NCBI RefSeq assembly: GCF_020075495.1
Contig: NZ_JABYQT010000008.1
Coordinates: 62,001-126,000, forward strand
Length of the DNA stretch: 64,000 nt
Origin: Vreelandella aquamarina
Lineage (GTDB): Bacteria; Pseudomonadota; Gammaproteobacteria; Pseudomonadales; Halomonadaceae
Direction: 5' to 3'
Under the pieces are notes generated by a model. It searched no databases and was not told where the DNA came from. It saw only the letters and a list, made by a program, of their open reading frames with translations. Positions 8,683 to 18,455 of this stretch are shown here, one piece after another. Made by a program: the position numbers and the translations under genes. The first letter of the stretch is position 1. Each line of letters opens with the position of its first letter.

Positions 8683-8706
8683 CGGAGTCTCCTCATCCTA
8701 TTAATT

Positions 8707-8735
8707 ATTGTACCCCCGATAATTTGTTAAGCAAG
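8707..8735 (-). promoter_or_regulatory. Possible brnT promoter
   Basis: On the minus strand a TACAAT (8707-8712) lies 24 bp before the brnT ATG, with a weak TTGCTT (8729-8734) 16 bp further upstream. The -10 is good and the -35 poor, as is common for promoters repressed by their own antitoxin complex. Confidence 0.35.
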
Positions 8736-8854
8736 CGGTGCTCCAGCGTTTAGCGAGTTAAAACCACCACCCTCACAAAACTCAAGATAAGGCGAATATT
8801 TGTTATCTAACTGCAGATTTCTCCCCATATCTCCCCTTCTGTTATAGCCTCTTT

Positions 8855-9004
8855 CTTGAAACTCCAGATAATGCCGAAAAGGTGAATGTGACGCTGCCCG
8901 GTCATGTCATCCGCCAGATCGACAAATACGTTACTACGCACGGCATTAAAAGCCGCTCTGTGTTCATTGCCTCGGCGGCATTGGAAAAGCTGACCCACGC
9001 GTAA
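8855..9004 (+). pseudogene. hicB antitoxin remnant, C-terminal part only
   Basis: Reading on the plus strand to the TAA at 9002-9004 gives a segment ending ETPDNAEKVNVTLPG and then HVIRQIDKYVTTHGIKSRSV, FIASAALEKL. This is the C-terminal ribbon-helix-helix half of a HicB antitoxin, including the VNVTLP strand and the SRSVFIASAA helix. No start codon with a ribosome site or HicB N-terminal domain precedes it, and no hicA is present, so it is a truncated relic. A strong terminator follows at 9071-9102. It shows that another toxin-antitoxin module once occupied the gap between array 1 and cas3. Confidence 0.7.
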
Positions 9005-9070
9005 CGAATAACCTGGCTCAAAGAGAAAGGCGTATTTATGTAGCGACGCTGAAGCTGTAGGCCAAACGTG

Positions 9071-9102
9071 AAAACCGCTCTCGACCGAGAGCGGTTTTTT
9101 TT
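9071..9102. terminator. Rho-independent terminator, bidirectional form
   Basis: CCGCTCTCG at 9075-9083 pairs with CGAGAGCGG at 9086-9094; flanking AAAA and TTTTTTTT extend the stem and give a T-run on the plus strand. It follows the hicB remnant and isolates cas3 from upstream transcription. Confidence 0.85.
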
Positions 9103-9287
9103 ATGATGACGCAACGCGTTCAACCATTAGTCGTTTTGGACCTTCCTTTCAACTTGCAGACACGCTATCGTCGGTTTTAGTCAGTTCGCTAATTTTAATG
9201 AGTTAACGTGACAGCTGGGGCAATCGCCAATCTCCATTTTGGTAGCTTCAATGTGCGTGGCTGCCAGCCAGATAAGGAGAGAACATT

Positions 9288-11969
9288 TTGACTACGCCGA
9301 CTCGATCTTCACGCCTGCCGACCTATCACCGCTACGCGGGCAAGGCGCTACCGGGCCAGTCGGGAGACGCCTGCCATCTGCTTGCCTGGCACAGCCTGGA
9401 CGTCGCGGCCGTCGGCTGGCACTTGCTGGCACCCGAGCGTTCCCTGACAAAGCAGCTGGCTGCGCAGCTGGGTATCGAGCCCGAGCCGCTGCGGCGGCTG
9501 CTGGTGTTTCTGCTGGGCCTGCATGATCTCGGCAAGTTCTCCCGGGCTTTCCAGGAAGTGCTGAAGCTCGCGCTCGATGGCATGGTTCAGCCGCAAGGCA
9601 AACCCTACAAGCAGCGCCACGACCGGTTGGGCGTGCTGCTCTGGGACAACTGCTGGAACACCTGGCGCAAGGATGGCGCATTGCGCTGGCCTGAAGATAG
9701 TACGGCGACCAAACGCAAACTGTGGACGCCCATGGGCTACCTGCTGGCGCCGTTTTTCGGTCACCATGGCCAACCCGTGGCCACCGGCCAACTGACGTTT
9801 GCAGACTTTTTCGTCGACGACGGCGAGCTTGAGGATGCGACCGCCGCCGGCGATTTCGTCGACGACTGGGCCGCGCTGGTCGAGCCATACTGGCCCGTCG
9901 ACCAGCTGCTGGATGAAGAATGGCTTGAGCGTTTCAAGACGCTGAGCTGGACGGTAGCGGGCTGGGCGACGCTCAGCGATTGGCTGGGCTCGAACCGGGA
10001 CTATTTTCCTTACTGCCAGAAGCCCATGGCGCTCGCCGATTACTGGCCACGAGCGCTCAAGCAAGCTGAAGCGGTACTGGACGCCACCGGCTTTGCCCGC
10101 CCGCCGGAGCCAGTGCCTTACGCCGGGCTCGCCCACTGGTTTTCCGGCAAGGTAACGCCGACCCCGCTGCAGCAGAAGGCGGAAAACCTGCCGCTTCAGG
10201 CCGGACCGCAGCTTTTCATTCTCGAAGACGTGACCGGGGCGGGAAAGACCGAAGCTGCCTGCATCCTGACCCAGCGGCTGCTGGCCGATGGTCACGGTGA
10301 AGGGCTCTATTTCGCGCTGCCCACCATGGCCACCTCCAACGCCATGTACACCCGGCTGGGGGATCTTCATCACCGCTTTTACAGCGCTGCCTCAAAACCC
10401 TCGCTGGTGCTTGCCCACGGCGCGCGCGCACTTAATGAAGCGTTTGAGCGATCCATCGCACAGCCCGACCACGACGACTATGCCGCCATGGACGCCAGCG
10501 CCTCGACCCAGTGCAACCGCTGGCTGGCGGACTCCAATAAGAAGGCGCTATTGGCCGATGTGGGGGTAGGCACCATCGACCAGGCACTGATGGGTGGCCT
10601 GCCGTTTCGTCATCAGTCGCTGCGCCTGTTGGGGCTTGCGCGCAAAGTGTTGATCATCGACGAAGTCCACGCCTTCGATCACTACATGCAGACCCTGCTG
10701 TACCATTTGCTGGCCCACCACGCCCGCCAGGGCGGCAGCGCCATTCTGCTGACGGCCACGCTCCCCAAAGCCATGCGCGAAGCGCTGGTCGCGGCCTGGC
10801 GGCATGGTCTGGACGCCGCTCCCAGCGCGCTGGAAGTAACGGATTACCCGTTGCTCACTCACTGCGGAAAAAATGCGACCGACGAAATCTCGGTCAATAC
10901 ACACCCGGAAGTCGCGCGCCGTGTGGCCATTACGTGGCTTGAAAGCGAAGATGAAGCCATCGAACGCGTGCTGGCTGCCGTGGCAGCGGGGGAGTGCATC
11001 GTCTGGGTACGCAATACCGTCGACGACGCCATTCGCGCCTATCAAGCGCTACGCGAACGCCACCCCGACCCCGAACGCTGCCTGCTCTTCCACGCGCGCT
11101 TTGCCATGGTGGACCGCCAGCGGATCGAATCCGAGGTAATTCGCCGCTTTGGCAAGGAATCCACACCGACCCTAAGAAGTGGGCAAGTAATTGTCACAAC
11201 GCAGGTTTTCCAAGAGAGCCTCGATTGCGATGCTGACCAGATGGTCAGCGACATCGCGCCCATCGATCTTTTGATTCAGCGCGCCGGGCGGCTGCAGCGC
11301 CATCAGCGCGGCGAACGCCCCGCCCCCGTGCTACAGGTGCTGGCGCCTGCCTGGAGCGATACCCCCAGCGCCGATTGGCTGAGCCAAGCGCACCGCGGCA
11401 CCCAGGCCGTTTACAAGGACACCTCGCTGATCTGGCTGACCCAACGGGTGCTGCGCGAGCGGGGTGCCATCGTGATGCCGGGCGAGGCGCGCACCTTGAT
11501 CGAGGGCGTTTACGCTGCCCCGACGGACGATCTTCCCGAGGCGTTTGACCTGGCGCACTTCGAGCGCACCGGCATGGATAAACAGGCGATCTCGATGGCC
11601 ACCCACAACGCCTTGAATCTGGAAGACGGCTACCGCCTCGACGGCGACTTCGACCCCTGGCAAGAAGAGCGCGAGACGGGCACCCGGCTCAGCGACGAGC
11701 AAAGTGTCGAGGTCGTTCTACTCAAGCGCCGTGGAGAGGAACTGGTGCTCTGGGTAGAAGATCACCGCCACGCCGACCGCCTGAGCCGATGCCGCCTGAG
11801 GGAGAGCCAGGTCAAGAAACTGACACCGCTGCCGGGGCACTATACCGAGCAGTGGGAAGCGCTACAGCAGCGTCATCGCGGGCTGCGCTTTGTTCATCCC
11901 TGGCTGCCGGAAGAAGACGATACCTGTAGTTACGATGAGCAGTGGGGCGTGAGTTTTGAACAAAAATAG
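9288..11969 (+). CDS. cas3: Type I-E Cas3 helicase-nuclease
   Basis: An 893-residue protein starting at TTG with AAGGAGAG eight bases upstream. Residues ~1-230 are the HD nuclease domain, with a histidine in LLAWHSLDVAA and the HD pair in GLHDLGKFSRAF. The SF2 helicase follows: Walker A TGAGKTEAA, DEVHAFDHY as motif II, LLTATLP as motif III and QRAGRLQRHQRG as motif VI. The C-terminal domain follows to the end. Cas3 is recruited to Cascade bound at a protospacer, and unwinds and degrades the DNA. It is the first gene of the cas cluster, 84 bp before casA. All motifs are intact. Confidence 0.97.
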   Translation: MTTPTRSSRLPTYHRYAGKALPGQSGDACHLLAWHSLDVAAVGWHLLAPERSLTKQLAAQLGIEPEPLRRLLVFLLGLHDLGKFSRAFQEVLKLALDGMVQPQGKPYKQRHDRLGVLLWDNCWNTWRKDGALRWPEDSTATKRKLWTPMGYLLAPFFGHHGQPVATGQLTFADFFVDDGELEDATAAGDFVDDWAALVEPYWPVDQLLDEEWLERFKTLSWTVAGWATLSDWLGSNRDYFPYCQKPMALADYWPRALKQAEAVLDATGFARPPEPVPYAGLAHWFSGKVTPTPLQQKAENLPLQAGPQLFILEDVTGAGKTEAACILTQRLLADGHGEGLYFALPTMATSNAMYTRLGDLHHRFYSAASKPSLVLAHGARALNEAFERSIAQPDHDDYAAMDASASTQCNRWLADSNKKALLADVGVGTIDQALMGGLPFRHQSLRLLGLARKVLIIDEVHAFDHYMQTLLYHLLAHHARQGGSAILLTATLPKAMREALVAAWRHGLDAAPSALEVTDYPLLTHCGKNATDEISVNTHPEVARRVAITWLESEDEAIERVLAAVAAGECIVWVRNTVDDAIRAYQALRERHPDPERCLLFHARFAMVDRQRIESEVIRRFGKESTPTLRSGQVIVTTQVFQESLDCDADQMVSDIAPIDLLIQRAGRLQRHQRGERPAPVLQVLAPAWSDTPSADWLSQAHRGTQAVYKDTSLIWLTQRVLRERGAIVMPGEARTLIEGVYAAPTDDLPEAFDLAHFERTGMDKQAISMATHNALNLEDGYRLDGDFDPWQEERETGTRLSDEQSVEVVLLKRRGEELVLWVEDHRHADRLSRCRLRESQVKKLTPLPGHYTEQWEALQQRHRGLRFVHPWLPEEDDTCSYDEQWGVSFEQK

Positions 11970-12053
11970 ACATTGCTATTTTACTGAAAGGCAAGTGAGA
12001 CAAGGTAATTAAACAAGCACGATTAACGCCGAAACAGCACACGAGAGGTGCCG

Positions 12054-13760
12054 ATGAATCTACTCACAGACCCCTGGTTGCCGTTTCGGCATCGCGATGG
12101 CGATGGCCGAATCGACTACCGCCCACCCTCGGCGTTGGCCGACCCGAACGTGCTCGACCTCGCACTTCCCCGCGCCGATTTTCAGGGTGCGGCCTGGCAA
12201 TTTCTGATCGCGCTGCTGCAGACGGCGATGACACCGAAGAATACCGACGCTTGGCTGGATCGTTACCAAACCCCGCCCAGCGTGGCCGAGCTTGACGAGT
12301 TGCTGGTGCCCTTTACTTCGGCCTTTGAACTGGATGGCGACGGCCCGCGCTTCATGCAGGACCTGGACCCGCTCAATGATGTCGCTGAAGCCTCTGTTAG
12401 CAGTCTTCTAGTTGATTCTCCAGGCGTTAATACGGTTAAGAAAAATCGAGACTTTTTCGTAAAACGCGATCGTGTGAGAGGTCTTTGTACAGAGTGTGCG
12501 GCTTTAGCGCTCTATACCATGCAGATCAACGCACCTGAAGGTGGTGCTGGAATACGCACAGGATTACGAGGTGGCGGGCCACTAACTACATTGATTTTGC
12601 CGGAAGACAACAGCAAACCGCTGTGGGCGCGGCTCTGGCCCAACGTGATGCCCGCCGATGCCGTCGGCCAGCCGGGACAGACCTGGCATGCCCCCAAGGT
12701 CGATGATCGCGATCTGTTCTTCTGGATGAGTAATACGCGCATTAGCGATAGGAAGGGCACCGAGGTATTGCCCGAACAGGCGCACCCACTGCATGCCTTC
12801 TGGTCGATGCCAAGGCGCTATCGACTTCTGTTCGACAATGAGTCTGGCTATTGCGATATCTGTGGTAGAGAGGTGACTCGACTCGTGCGTCGCTTGCGAT
12901 CCAGAAAGCATGGTGCCAACTACGACGGCCCTTGGCGACATCCGCTGACTCCATATCGTATGAACCCGAAAAAGCCTGATGAGCTTCCTTTTTCTAAGAA
13001 AGGCCAACCCGGTGGACCAAGTAGCTATCGTCATTGGTTAGGGTTGATGCTGGAGGACGAAGCTGTCAGCGGTGCATTGCCAGCCCGCGTGGTCACTCAT
13101 CACCTGCAAAAGTATCGTCTTGTGGAGGCTGCACGCGACGATGGTGAAGTATTCGAGGCGCTATTCAAGCGAGCTCGACTTTGGGTGTTCGGTTATGACA
13201 TGAAACAAATGGATGCCCGGGGGTGGTACAACGCCGAGATGCCGCTGGTAGGCGTACCCAAGACACATCAGGAGACGCTGCGCGGCTGGATCAAACGCTT
13301 CGTCGAGTTGGCTGAAAAAATTGCTAAAGAACTTCGTGATCGACTTAAAGATGCTTGGTTTAGAAGACCTAAAGACGCTAAAGGCGACATGAGCCAGATC
13401 GACGCCCAGTTCTTCGAGGCAACCCAACTGGCGTTTTTTACCGCGCTGCGCGAGATGGGCGAGGTGCTACGTGAAGACGAAGAGGCCCCCACGCTTTCGC
13501 CCGAGACTCATCGCCAGTGGTATCTGGCGCTCAAGCGTGAAGCGCTGGCGCTGTTCGACGCCCAGGCCATCAGTGGCCCGCTGGAGGGTATGAAGATGCA
13601 GCAGCTCGAGCGTATTACCAACGCACGGCGCTACCTTTCAGCGTACCTGAGTGGTAGCGACAAGAAGATTGGCAAGACGGTGCAGATGTTTGCCGCAGAA
13701 GGCAGCTTCGAGCTGACCACGCCGGTAACTGAAGGCAATTCCGAGGAGAGCCCAGCATGA
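12054..13760 (+). CDS. casA: Cascade large subunit Cse1/CasA (Cas8e)
   Basis: 568 residues from the ATG at 12054 (MNLLTDPWLPF, the typical start); a GTG two codons earlier is in the same frame but less well placed to the GAGAGG ribosome site. Cas8e recognises the PAM and recruits Cas3 to the target. A YCDICGREVTR pair of cysteines lies in the middle, and the C-terminal part is a helical bundle, as in the family. Its stop overlaps the start of casB by ATGA. Codon use is more AT-rich in patches near 12390-12600 and 13300-13390 than in neighbouring cas genes. Confidence 0.93.
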   Translation: MNLLTDPWLPFRHRDGDGRIDYRPPSALADPNVLDLALPRADFQGAAWQFLIALLQTAMTPKNTDAWLDRYQTPPSVAELDELLVPFTSAFELDGDGPRFMQDLDPLNDVAEASVSSLLVDSPGVNTVKKNRDFFVKRDRVRGLCTECAALALYTMQINAPEGGAGIRTGLRGGGPLTTLILPEDNSKPLWARLWPNVMPADAVGQPGQTWHAPKVDDRDLFFWMSNTRISDRKGTEVLPEQAHPLHAFWSMPRRYRLLFDNESGYCDICGREVTRLVRRLRSRKHGANYDGPWRHPLTPYRMNPKKPDELPFSKKGQPGGPSSYRHWLGLMLEDEAVSGALPARVVTHHLQKYRLVEAARDDGEVFEALFKRARLWVFGYDMKQMDARGWYNAEMPLVGVPKTHQETLRGWIKRFVELAEKIAKELRDRLKDAWFRRPKDAKGDMSQIDAQFFEATQLAFFTALREMGEVLREDEEAPTLSPETHRQWYLALKREALALFDAQAISGPLEGMKMQQLERITNARRYLSAYLSGSDKKIGKTVQMFAAEGSFELTTPVTEGNSEESPA

Positions 13761-14452
13761 GTGAGACAGAACAACAGACGCCGCCAGAGGCAAATAACCC
13801 AGCCATAACTGGCGATAAGGCAAAGGAATATCGCCACGCGCTCACCTCGGATGAGGCCTATACGCTGCGCCTGTGGTGGCAGCGATTGACGCTTGATCCT
13901 CCTGCGCTCAAAAAGATTACCGAGGCGCCGGCTTACCCGCGCGGCGTGCGCGCCGTACTGCGCCGCTGTGACACAGTCGAATCCGTCATGTTGACTGAGG
14001 CTTTTCGCCATCTTTGGTCTGCGCTTGAATCGCAGGTGTGGGAAAAGGCACCTACTGCGAACTCGAAAAAACAACGCGATCAGCGTCTTGAAACCTGGGC
14101 GATCATTGCCGCCGTCGCAAGCGAACTGCGCGACGAGGCCTCCGGTGCGCCACTCGGCAAGCGTCTGGGTGAGAAACGGCCCAATACCACCGATACGCCG
14201 CGCATGAGCGACCTACGCTTTCAGCAGTTACTCGACTGCCATACGCCTGAAGAACTGATTCGCCGCTTTCGCCGCGCGCTCAAACTGGCAGGCAATGAGG
14301 CCGTCAGCGTGGTTCTCCTAGCCGATATGGTCGCGCTCTGGGCGCGCGAGCAGCGCGGCCAGTACCGCGCCGAAGCGACTCAGCGTTTTGCCTTTGTCAT
14401 GAGTGATGCCTACTTCCACGCGCGTGCGCTTAAACCGGCCGCGGGTGACTGA
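13757..14452 (+). CDS. casB: Cascade small subunit Cse2/CasB (Cas11e)
   Basis: A 231-residue protein, longer than the ~160 residues of E. coli CasB. Family features are the WWQRLTLD segment, an RGVRAVLRR basic helix and the C-terminal ARALKPA region. Two copies of this subunit line the inner face of Cascade and stabilise the R-loop. The extra length includes an N-terminal acidic/proline stretch (~25 residues) and an insertion around residues 85-130. It overlaps casA by ATGA. An 84-bp gap to casC is the largest inside the Cascade genes. Confidence 0.9.
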   Translation: MSETEQQTPPEANNPAITGDKAKEYRHALTSDEAYTLRLWWQRLTLDPPALKKITEAPAYPRGVRAVLRRCDTVESVMLTEAFRHLWSALESQVWEKAPTANSKKQRDQRLETWAIIAAVASELRDEASGAPLGKRLGEKRPNTTDTPRMSDLRFQQLLDCHTPEELIRRFRRALKLAGNEAVSVVLLADMVALWAREQRGQYRAEATQRFAFVMSDAYFHARALKPAAGD

Positions 14453-14536
14453 ATCGCGGCCGCCACTTAATCAACAGTCGCTTTTCAACCGCCACGTTTT
14501 GACCTTCGACACATTGTTTATTCAGGGAACACGACC

Positions 14537-15631
14537 ATGAGCCACTTTATCCAGCTCCACCTTTTGACCTCCTACCCACCGTCCAACCTCAACCGCGACG
14601 ATCTGGGTCGTCCCAAGACGGCGTTCATGGGCGGCGCCCGGCGGCTGCGCGTCTCCTCGCAAAGCTTGAAGCGCAACTGGCGTACTTCAGAGCTTTTTGA
14701 ATCAGCGGTGGATGGCCACAAGGGCACGCGCACCAAGCGCTTGGGAGGAGAAGTTTTCAAACGCATGAAAGCGGCTGGCGCCAATGACAAGGTGGCTGGT
14801 AACAGCGCCGAGAAGATCGCCGGCGTCTTTGGCAAGCTGCGCAAGGTCGACAAGGGCGAAAAGCACGAGTACGAAATCGAACAGCTGGTGCATGTCGGGC
14901 CCGAGGAGCTAACCGCACTTGACGCACTCGCCGATACCCTGGCCGCGGAGAACCGCGAGCCGACCGATGACGAACTCAAGGGCTTGCTTGCCCGGCGGCC
15001 CACCGCCGTCGATGTGGCGCTGTTCGGGCGCATGCTCGCCGCCGCCCCCAGCTACAACGTCGAAGCCGCCTGCCAGGTCGCCCACGCCATCACCGTCCAC
15101 GCCGCCGAGGTCGAGGATGACTACTTCACCGCCGTTGACGATCTCAATACGGGCGATGAAGACCGTGGTGCGGCGCATATCGGCGAAGCCGGATTCGCCG
15201 CCGGGCTGTTCTATCTCTATATCTGCATCGACCGGGATTTGCTGGTCGAGAACCTTCAAGGCAAGGCCGATCTGGCTGACCGCGCCATTGCCGCGCTGGT
15301 GGAATCCGCCGTCAAGATTTCGCCCAAGGGCAAGCAGAACAGCTTCGGCTCCCGCGCCCAGGCAAGCTATGTGCTGGCAGAGAAGGGCGACCAGCAGCCG
15401 CGCTCGCTGTCTGCCTCTTTCCTGCAACCGGTCAATAGCGACGAGCAAGGCGTTGCGGCCATCCGCAAGCTGGAAACCCAGGCCCAGGCGTTCGATGACG
15501 CCTACGGCGCGGGGGCGGACCGTCGCTTTATTCTTTCGGCAGTGCCGGAGTACGAGCAGAGGGCTCTCAAGGGCGATGTTCAGCAGGGCAACCTTGAGCA
15601 ACTGCTGACCTTCCTCAAGGGCGACGACTAA
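14537..15631 (+). CDS. casC: Cascade backbone Cas7e/CasC
   Basis: 364 residues. The N-terminus FIQLHLLTSYPPSNLNRDDLGRPKTA with RVSSQSLKRNWR is characteristic of the Cas7e/Cse4 family. Six copies form the crRNA-binding backbone of Cascade and kink the crRNA every sixth base. The central GEAGFAAGLFYLYICID and QNSFGSRAQASYVL segments fit the family. It starts with an AGGGAA ribosome site and is followed after 11 bp by casD. Confidence 0.95.
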   Translation: MSHFIQLHLLTSYPPSNLNRDDLGRPKTAFMGGARRLRVSSQSLKRNWRTSELFESAVDGHKGTRTKRLGGEVFKRMKAAGANDKVAGNSAEKIAGVFGKLRKVDKGEKHEYEIEQLVHVGPEELTALDALADTLAAENREPTDDELKGLLARRPTAVDVALFGRMLAAAPSYNVEAACQVAHAITVHAAEVEDDYFTAVDDLNTGDEDRGAAHIGEAGFAAGLFYLYICIDRDLLVENLQGKADLADRAIAALVESAVKISPKGKQNSFGSRAQASYVLAEKGDQQPRSLSASFLQPVNSDEQGVAAIRKLETQAQAFDDAYGAGADRRFILSAVPEYEQRALKGDVQQGNLEQLLTFLKGDD

Positions 15632-15642
15632 GCGGAGGCGAC

Positions 15643-16425
15643 ATGCCACACCATCTGGTTTTTCGCCTCTACGCGCCCATGGCGAGTTGGGGCGAGGCCG
15701 CGGTCGGCGAGACACGGCCAACGGCCACCTATCCCGGCCGCAGCGCCATTGTCGGGTTGATCGGCGCGGCGCTGGGCATTCGCCGCGACGACGATGTCGG
15801 CCAACGCCACCTGCGCGAGAGCCTGCAGATCGCGGTCAAGCAGCGCTCGCCGGGGCTTTTGTTGCGCGATTACCACACCGTGCAGGCGCCACCATCACAG
15901 TCGAAAGTGACCCATCGCACCCGGCGCGAGGAGCTGTCGGTTCCCAAGGACGCGCTCAATACCATTCTCTCGTCACGCGACTACCGCTGCGACGGCCTGT
16001 GGAGCGTAGCAGTGCGGCTGGCCACGCACGCCGCCTGGTCGCTCGATGACCTCAAGGCGGCGCTGGAAAAGCCCCGCTTTGCGCTTTACCTCGGCCGTAA
16101 GGCGTGCCCCCTGGCCGCGCCGCTGTTGCCCACGCTGGTCGAGGCCGAGAACTGGCGACAGGCGCTGGATCATCGCTTTGAAAGCGCGCTGGATCCAGAT
16201 CGCACCTGGCTTGCGCTGGTGGGCAATGAAGAGAAGGACAAACGCCTGCTGCGCCTACCTGAAGAAGTGCTTTACGCCTGGGAAGGCGATGCCGATGCAC
16301 TCGATGGTAGCGATACAGCCAGCGAATCCAGCGAGGTGTGGGACGAGCCGTTACATCGGCGTCGCTGGCAATTCGGCCCCCGCCTTGAACATCGGCGCAC
16401 CGTGAACGTGGAAGGAGAGCGCTAA
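15643..16425 (+). CDS. casD: Cascade subunit Cas5e/CasD
   Basis: 260 residues with the family's N-terminal pattern FRLYAPMASWGEAAVGETRPTATYPGRSAIVGLIGAALGI. Cas5e caps the 5' handle of the crRNA and contacts Cas8e. A GCGGAGGCGAC ribosome site precedes the start. Its TAA shares one base with the casE ATG, so translation is coupled. Confidence 0.93.
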   Translation: MPHHLVFRLYAPMASWGEAAVGETRPTATYPGRSAIVGLIGAALGIRRDDDVGQRHLRESLQIAVKQRSPGLLLRDYHTVQAPPSQSKVTHRTRREELSVPKDALNTILSSRDYRCDGLWSVAVRLATHAAWSLDDLKAALEKPRFALYLGRKACPLAAPLLPTLVEAENWRQALDHRFESALDPDRTWLALVGNEEKDKRLLRLPEEVLYAWEGDADALDGSDTASESSEVWDEPLHRRRWQFGPRLEHRRTVNVEGER

Positions 16426-17123
16426 TGTATCTATCGAGTGTCAGGCTGGACCTCAACGCCCTCAGCCGCGCCGAGCTGTTCGACGTACTGGACGGCGGCG
16501 CCTATACCGCCCACCAGCTCCTTTGGCGGCTGTTTCCCGACATACCCAAAGGCGAGCGGCCGTTCATCTTTCGCCAGGAAATGGAGGAAGACGCCAACGG
16601 AAAGAGCGCCGGGCTGCCCCGGTTCTACGTTGGCTCAAACCGGCCCCTCGAGCCCGTCGAAGGCTTCGACGTGCAGTGCAAGCCGTTCGACCCCCAGCTT
16701 GCTCGCGGCGAGCGGCTGGCCTTTCGTCTGCGCGCCAACCCCACCGTTGCCAAACCGGCGGGCGAAGGCCGCCGCTCTCACCGCGCCGATGTGTTAATGG
16801 ATGCGCGCTACCCTTTCTCCAAAGGTGAGCGCACAAGCCAGGCCTGCGTCGAGGCGATGGACGCGGCGGCTCGACACTGGCTCGACGAGCGTGCTGAAAG
16901 CCTCGGCTTTTCATTGCCGGTGAAACCGGAAGTGGGCGCTTACCGCCAGCACGCGCTGGTCAAGAAGGACGGTGGGCAGCCTATCCGCTACTCCAGCGTG
17001 GATTACGAAGGCCTTTTGGAAGTAGCCGATCCCGAGCGGCTCAGGGAAACGTTGCGCGACGGCATTGGCCGTGCCAAGGCGTTCGGCTGTGGGCTCTTGT
17101 TGTTGCGTCGCGTACCGGAGTGA
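16425..17123 (+). CDS. casE: Cas6e/CasE crRNA endoribonuclease
   Basis: 232 residues, close to the family norm. The N-terminal histidine in AHQLLWRLFP matches the catalytic histidine of Cas6e, and the glycine-rich GIGRAKAFGCGLLLL motif near the C-terminus is the RNA-binding loop of the family. Cas6e cuts pre-crRNA at the base of each repeat hairpin and stays bound to it. Here a single enzyme must process two repeat types that differ by one stem base pair. Confidence 0.94.
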   Translation: MYLSSVRLDLNALSRAELFDVLDGGAYTAHQLLWRLFPDIPKGERPFIFRQEMEEDANGKSAGLPRFYVGSNRPLEPVEGFDVQCKPFDPQLARGERLAFRLRANPTVAKPAGEGRRSHRADVLMDARYPFSKGERTSQACVEAMDAAARHWLDERAESLGFSLPVKPEVGAYRQHALVKKDGGQPIRYSSVDYEGLLEVADPERLRETLRDGIGRAKAFGCGLLLLRRVPE

Positions 17124-17126
17124 CCC

Positions 17127-18345
<1,219 letters not shown>

Positions 18346-18350
18346 CTGTT

Positions 18351-18455
18351 TTTATTGATCTTTAATAATATGCAGCTGTACAAAAAATGAGCAAAATCGC
18401 CGGTGGATTTTTCGCTGGCGATTTTTCTTTTTGAAAACAAGTGACTACAATTAGT
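18351..18455 (+). promoter_or_regulatory. CRISPR array 2 leader
   Basis: A 105-bp AT-rich stretch starting five bases after the cas2 stop. It aligns without gaps to leader 1 (5133-5237), with the same distances from the TTTATTG block and the terminal CTACAATTAG block to the first repeat. A CGCCGG...CTGGCG half-symmetry and a TTTTTCTTTTTG run lie in the middle. It fixes transcription of array 2 on the plus strand. Confidence 0.85.

Noticed and set aside
8807..9123. Short minus-strand frames between brnT and cas3
   Set aside because: They are antisense to the hicB remnant; the plus-strand reading has a clear family match.
18351..18370. IHF site in leader 2
   Set aside because: A GATCAATAAA stretch on the minus strand lacks the TTR half and the first base of the consensus.
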